Below, one piece after another: positions 22,659 to 24,450 of a stretch of DNA of 24,450 nucleotides (position 1 is its first letter; the number at the start of each line of letters is the position of its first letter). Source of the DNA: Bacteroidales bacterium UBA3623. GTDB lineage: Bacteria; Bacteroidota; Bacteroidia; Bacteroidales; UBA932. The position numbers were made by a program, and so were the translations under genes. Below the pieces are notes generated by a model. It had not been told where the DNA came from and ran no database searches. It was given only the letters and a program-made list of their open reading frames with translations. Where the stretch lies: contig DFLI01000080.1 of assembly GCA_002373715.1 (NCBI GenBank), forward strand, positions 1-24,450. Direction: 5' to 3'.

Positions 22659-24210
22659 AATAGAGCATGCTGGCAGGAATGCGGGCCACATCCACACCGG
22701 GGCCGGAGAGACCCACTTCCACATCGTCTCCTCCGTAGTTCTCAAAGTACTGGACTTCCAGGCGGTGGTAACCGGCATCCAGTTTCAGGAAGATATCCTT
22801 GAAGCCGCCGCCGTCGCGGTCCATGTCCCAGAGGAGTTCACCGTCCATCCAGCCCTTGGAGCCGTCGTCCGTACACACGGAGAGCACATACTCCCCTTCC
22901 TTGTCAATCTTAAGCAAGCCCTTGAACACAATGCCAAAGTGATCTTCCCGCTGTTTGATGGCCTCGGTGCCAAAGGCGGGAGTAATGCCACTGGTCTTTA
23001 CGGGAGCAGCCAGGACATCCTTACAGCTTTTGAAATTACCTTCGTTATAGGTATAACGCAGGCCCTTTCCTTTGGGAGTGGCTTTTACGGCCGACAGCGG
23101 AATGGTCACGGGGTGAGCCTCCTCATTGTGAGTGTCCGGAGCCAAAGGCTGGCACTTCTCACCGTTACCGGGGGTGAAGTCTACGCCCAGGATATCGGCA
23201 ATGGTGGCAGCAAACTGCTTGGTATAGTAAACGCCGTTCTCGGAGGTTTCGCCCTCTACGGGGACACCCTTGCCCATAGCGATGAACCAGGTCTGCTCCG
23301 AGCCCCTTACGCTCTCTCCGTGTCCACGGAACGCTTCACCACGGCCACGGCCGTGATCGCAGGTAAGGAGATAGGTGGTTTTTCCTTTGTAGAAAGGATC
23401 GCTCTCGCAGTACTCTATGATACGGCGGATATAAAGGTCTGTCCAGTGGATGGCGTCCAGATACAAATCGTACTTGCCTTCGTGAGCAAACTCATCGGTA
23501 TCTCCAAAACCCACATAGAAAACCTTGGGATGCTCTTTTGTAAGGGTTTCCATGGCCATGCCATAGGTAACGCAGTCAAAGCGCTCACTATATCCGAAAC
23601 CGCCGTCCGGGGTGCCAGCATCCACGTCCTGCAGCAGATTGGCCACATAGCCTTCCGTATAGCAGGGCTCGTGGGCGCTGCTGGCCTTGAAGCCGCCGCG
23701 CTCATTGTTCACGGCAAAACGGATGCTCTCCCAGGAAGAGTACATCATTACCTTCCCCTTGTAACGAGGATCCTGATTCACCACCTCCAATACGCTCACG
23801 TTGGGGTTGGGATTGGGATCGTTGGAGTCTATGCGGGCATCATCGGCCCAGCCGCAGAACATTTCGCTGTAACCGGGATAGGAGAAGTTCATGGTGTTGG
23901 ACACCTTCATCTGGCTGTTTTTGAAGCGGTTACCCAGCATATAGCCGTGCGTGGGGGCATAGCTCCACACAAAGGGCATCAGGGCTTCGCGGCGCTCCTC
24001 GGGCGTCTCTCTCCAGTACTTGTCCCGGGTGACGTCCTTGTACCTCACGAACTTGGAGTTCTCTATAAGTTCTGCATCGGCTCCGCCGTACAATTCCTGC
24101 CAGCGAAGGCCGTCAAAGGTGATAATCACCAGCCGGGGATCCTTGTCTTCCGTGCTGCAGGAGACCAATGCGGCCAGCACCAGGGCTCCCAGAAGAACGA
24201 TTCTTTTCAT
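22651..24210 (-). CDS. Alkaline-phosphatase-superfamily lipoprotein fused to a PA14 domain
   Basis: A 519-residue lipoprotein (lipobox LVSC, Cys18) whose +2 to +6 residues are S-T-E-D-K, the most acidic of the set and possibly a surface-export signal. Residues 25-345 form a metal-dependent phosphodiesterase/alkaline-phosphatase-type domain: D33 in ITFDGLRW, candidate nucleophile S115 in SYPGYSEM, D237/D239 and H243 in GFGDTDEFAH, D285-H286 in LTCDHGRGRG and H297 in RGHGES. Residues about 415-512 resemble PA14 (EGEYVLSVCTDDGSKGWMDG, AGYHRLEVQYFENYGGDD), a carbohydrate-binding fold. It could cleave phosphodiesters, phosphomonoesters or sulfates; no formylglycine C/S-x-P-x-R sulfatase motif is seen. 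It is followed by GH43 with an 8-nt overlap. The substrate is unknown. Confidence 0.82.
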   Translation of the reverse strand: MKRIVLLGALVLAALVSCSTEDKDPRLVIITFDGLRWQELYGGADAELIENSKFVRYKDVTRDKYWRETPEERREALMPFVWSYAPTHGYMLGNRFKNSQMKVSNTMNFSYPGYSEMFCGWADDARIDSNDPNPNPNVSVLEVVNQDPRYKGKVMMYSSWESIRFAVNNERGGFKASSAHEPCYTEGYVANLLQDVDAGTPDGGFGYSERFDCVTYGMAMETLTKEHPKVFYVGFGDTDEFAHEGKYDLYLDAIHWTDLYIRRIIEYCESDPFYKGKTTYLLTCDHGRGRGEAFRGHGESVRGSEQTWFIAMGKGVPVEGETSENGVYYTKQFAATIADILGVDFTPGNGEKCQPLAPDTHNEEAHPVTIPLSAVKATPKGKGLRYTYNEGNFKSCKDVLAAPVKTSGITPAFGTEAIKQREDHFGIVFKGLLKIDKEGEYVLSVCTDDGSKGWMDGELLWDMDRDGGGFKDIFLKLDAGYHRLEVQYFENYGGDDVEVGLSGPGVDVARIPASMLYYE

Positions 24211-24231
24211 AGTATGGTTGGTTTTCTTTGG

Positions 24232-24450
24232 TTAATACTTAATCTTTCCCGATTTCTCTACGTGCACCGTGCTGGTCTGTCCGTCTCCCCAGGTGAGCAC
24301 CAGGTCAAAAGGCACATTGGTGGTCACCGTTACCTGGGGCTTTTCGGCGGCCGATTTACGCCCTGCCACTTTCAGGCTCACCACGCCTTCAGGGCCAAAG
24401 GGATAGCGCTCGATGCCATGGGCTTCCAGCTGACGCACATCCCACTCAAT
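24232..24450 (-). CDS. C-terminal end of an unrecognised protein (5' end outside window)
   Basis: The frame is open to the right edge and stops at 24232. Its last 72 residues are visible. They are rich in alternating beta-strand residues (PQVTVTTNVPFDLVLTWGDG, then STVHVEKSGKIKY), like the terminal beta-sandwich of many large glycoside hydrolases. I do not recognise the family. The stop lies 21 nt before the phosphatase gene on the same strand, so it is probably the preceding gene of the operon. Confidence 0.6.
   Translation of the reverse strand: MEWDVRQLEAHGIERYPFGPEGVVSLKVAGRKSAAEKPQVTVTTNVPFDLVLTWGDGQTSTVHVEKSGKIKY

Larger units (their letters stand above)
1..24450 (-). other. Co-directional glycan-degradation gene block (putative PUL interior)
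   Basis: All supported genes share one strand. Gaps range from an 8-nt overlap to 68 nt, and no non-coding stretch exceeds 300 nt. Eleven glycoside hydrolase domains are visible (GH2, GH78 twice, GH16, GH20, GH43 twice, GH27, GH9, GH3, GH127), plus two phosphoesterases, an oxidoreductase, a DUF1080 domain and an outer-membrane barrel. SusC/SusD, sensors and transcription factors are not in the window. Confidence 0.8.

Noticed and set aside
22659..22778. An in-frame ATG extension of GH43 into the phosphatase gene
   Set aside because: The 40 extra residues are a shadow of the PA14 coding sequence. The lipoprotein signal starts at 22658.
22651..24210. Formylglycine-dependent sulfatase
   Set aside because: No C/S-x-P-x-R maturation motif was found in the N-terminal half. 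The SYPGYSE region fits phosphodiesterase-type members better.
1..24450. CRISPR arrays, tRNA or rRNA genes, insertion sequences, attachment sites
   Set aside because: No spaced direct repeats, cloverleaf-like sequence, transposase motif or terminal inverted repeats were seen on either strand.

Overview
The window is a 24.4-kb block in which every supported gene lies on the minus strand, with junctions running from an 8-nt overlap to 68 nt. It reads from the right edge (about 24450) to the left edge (1). It looks like the interior of a very large Bacteroidota (probably Bacteroidales) polysaccharide-utilisation locus. The reasons are: a dense run of secreted glycoside hydrolases; many short lipoprotein signal peptides ending in L-x-x-C; twin-arginine (RRDF) signals on an oxidoreductase and a phosphoesterase; a DUF2490 outer-membrane barrel; mostly weak Shine-Dalgarno sites; and one good TAnnTTTG promoter match. 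GC content is visibly above 50 %, higher than in typical Bacteroides, so a Rikenellaceae-like or uncultured gut/rumen Bacteroidales is plausible. I cannot fix the genus.

Layout in transcription order: the C-terminal end of an unrecognised protein (24450-24232); an alkaline-phosphatase-superfamily lipoprotein with a PA14 domain (24210-22651); a GH43 enzyme with a CBM6-like tail (22658-21264); a GH127 beta-L-arabinofuranosidase (21233-19353); an orphan 30-residue Tat/lipoprotein signal peptide that looks like a gene remnant (19340-19248); GH3 (19237-17033); GH9 (17024-14724); GH27 (14661-12469); a Tat-exported Gfo/Idh/MocA oxidoreductase (12439-11108); a second GH43-like lipoprotein (11103-10135); a three-enzyme fusion GH16 - 3-keto-disaccharide hydrolase (DUF1080) - GH20 (10138-7376); a Tat-exported metallophosphoesterase (7358-6039); a DUF2490 barrel (6019-5390); two adjacent GH78-type alpha-L-rhamnosidases (5341-3629 and 3632-1236); and the N-terminal part of a GH2 beta-galactosidase with a ricin-type beta-trefoil (1167-1).

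Taken together the activities (alpha-L-rhamnose, alpha- and beta-L-arabinofuranose, alpha- and beta-galactose, beta-glucan, beta-HexNAc) fit a highly branched plant-type glycan such as pectin side chains or arabinogalactan; this is inference. No SusC/SusD pair, regulator, transposase, tRNA, rRNA or CRISPR is visible, so uptake and sensing genes must lie outside.

The most unusual part is 12439-7376. A secreted sugar-type oxidoreductase, a GH43-like enzyme and a GH16/3-keto-hydrolase/GH20 fusion are joined by a 4-nt gap and a 4-nt overlap. This is a candidate for oxidation-assisted (3-keto) glycan cleavage coupled to ordinary hydrolysis in the periplasm. Second-line observations are the orphan Tat peptide next to a compositionally distinct GH127 gene, and two similar hairpin-containing leaders in front of the GH27 and GH2 genes, whose coding sequences also share a 12-nt start-proximal identity.
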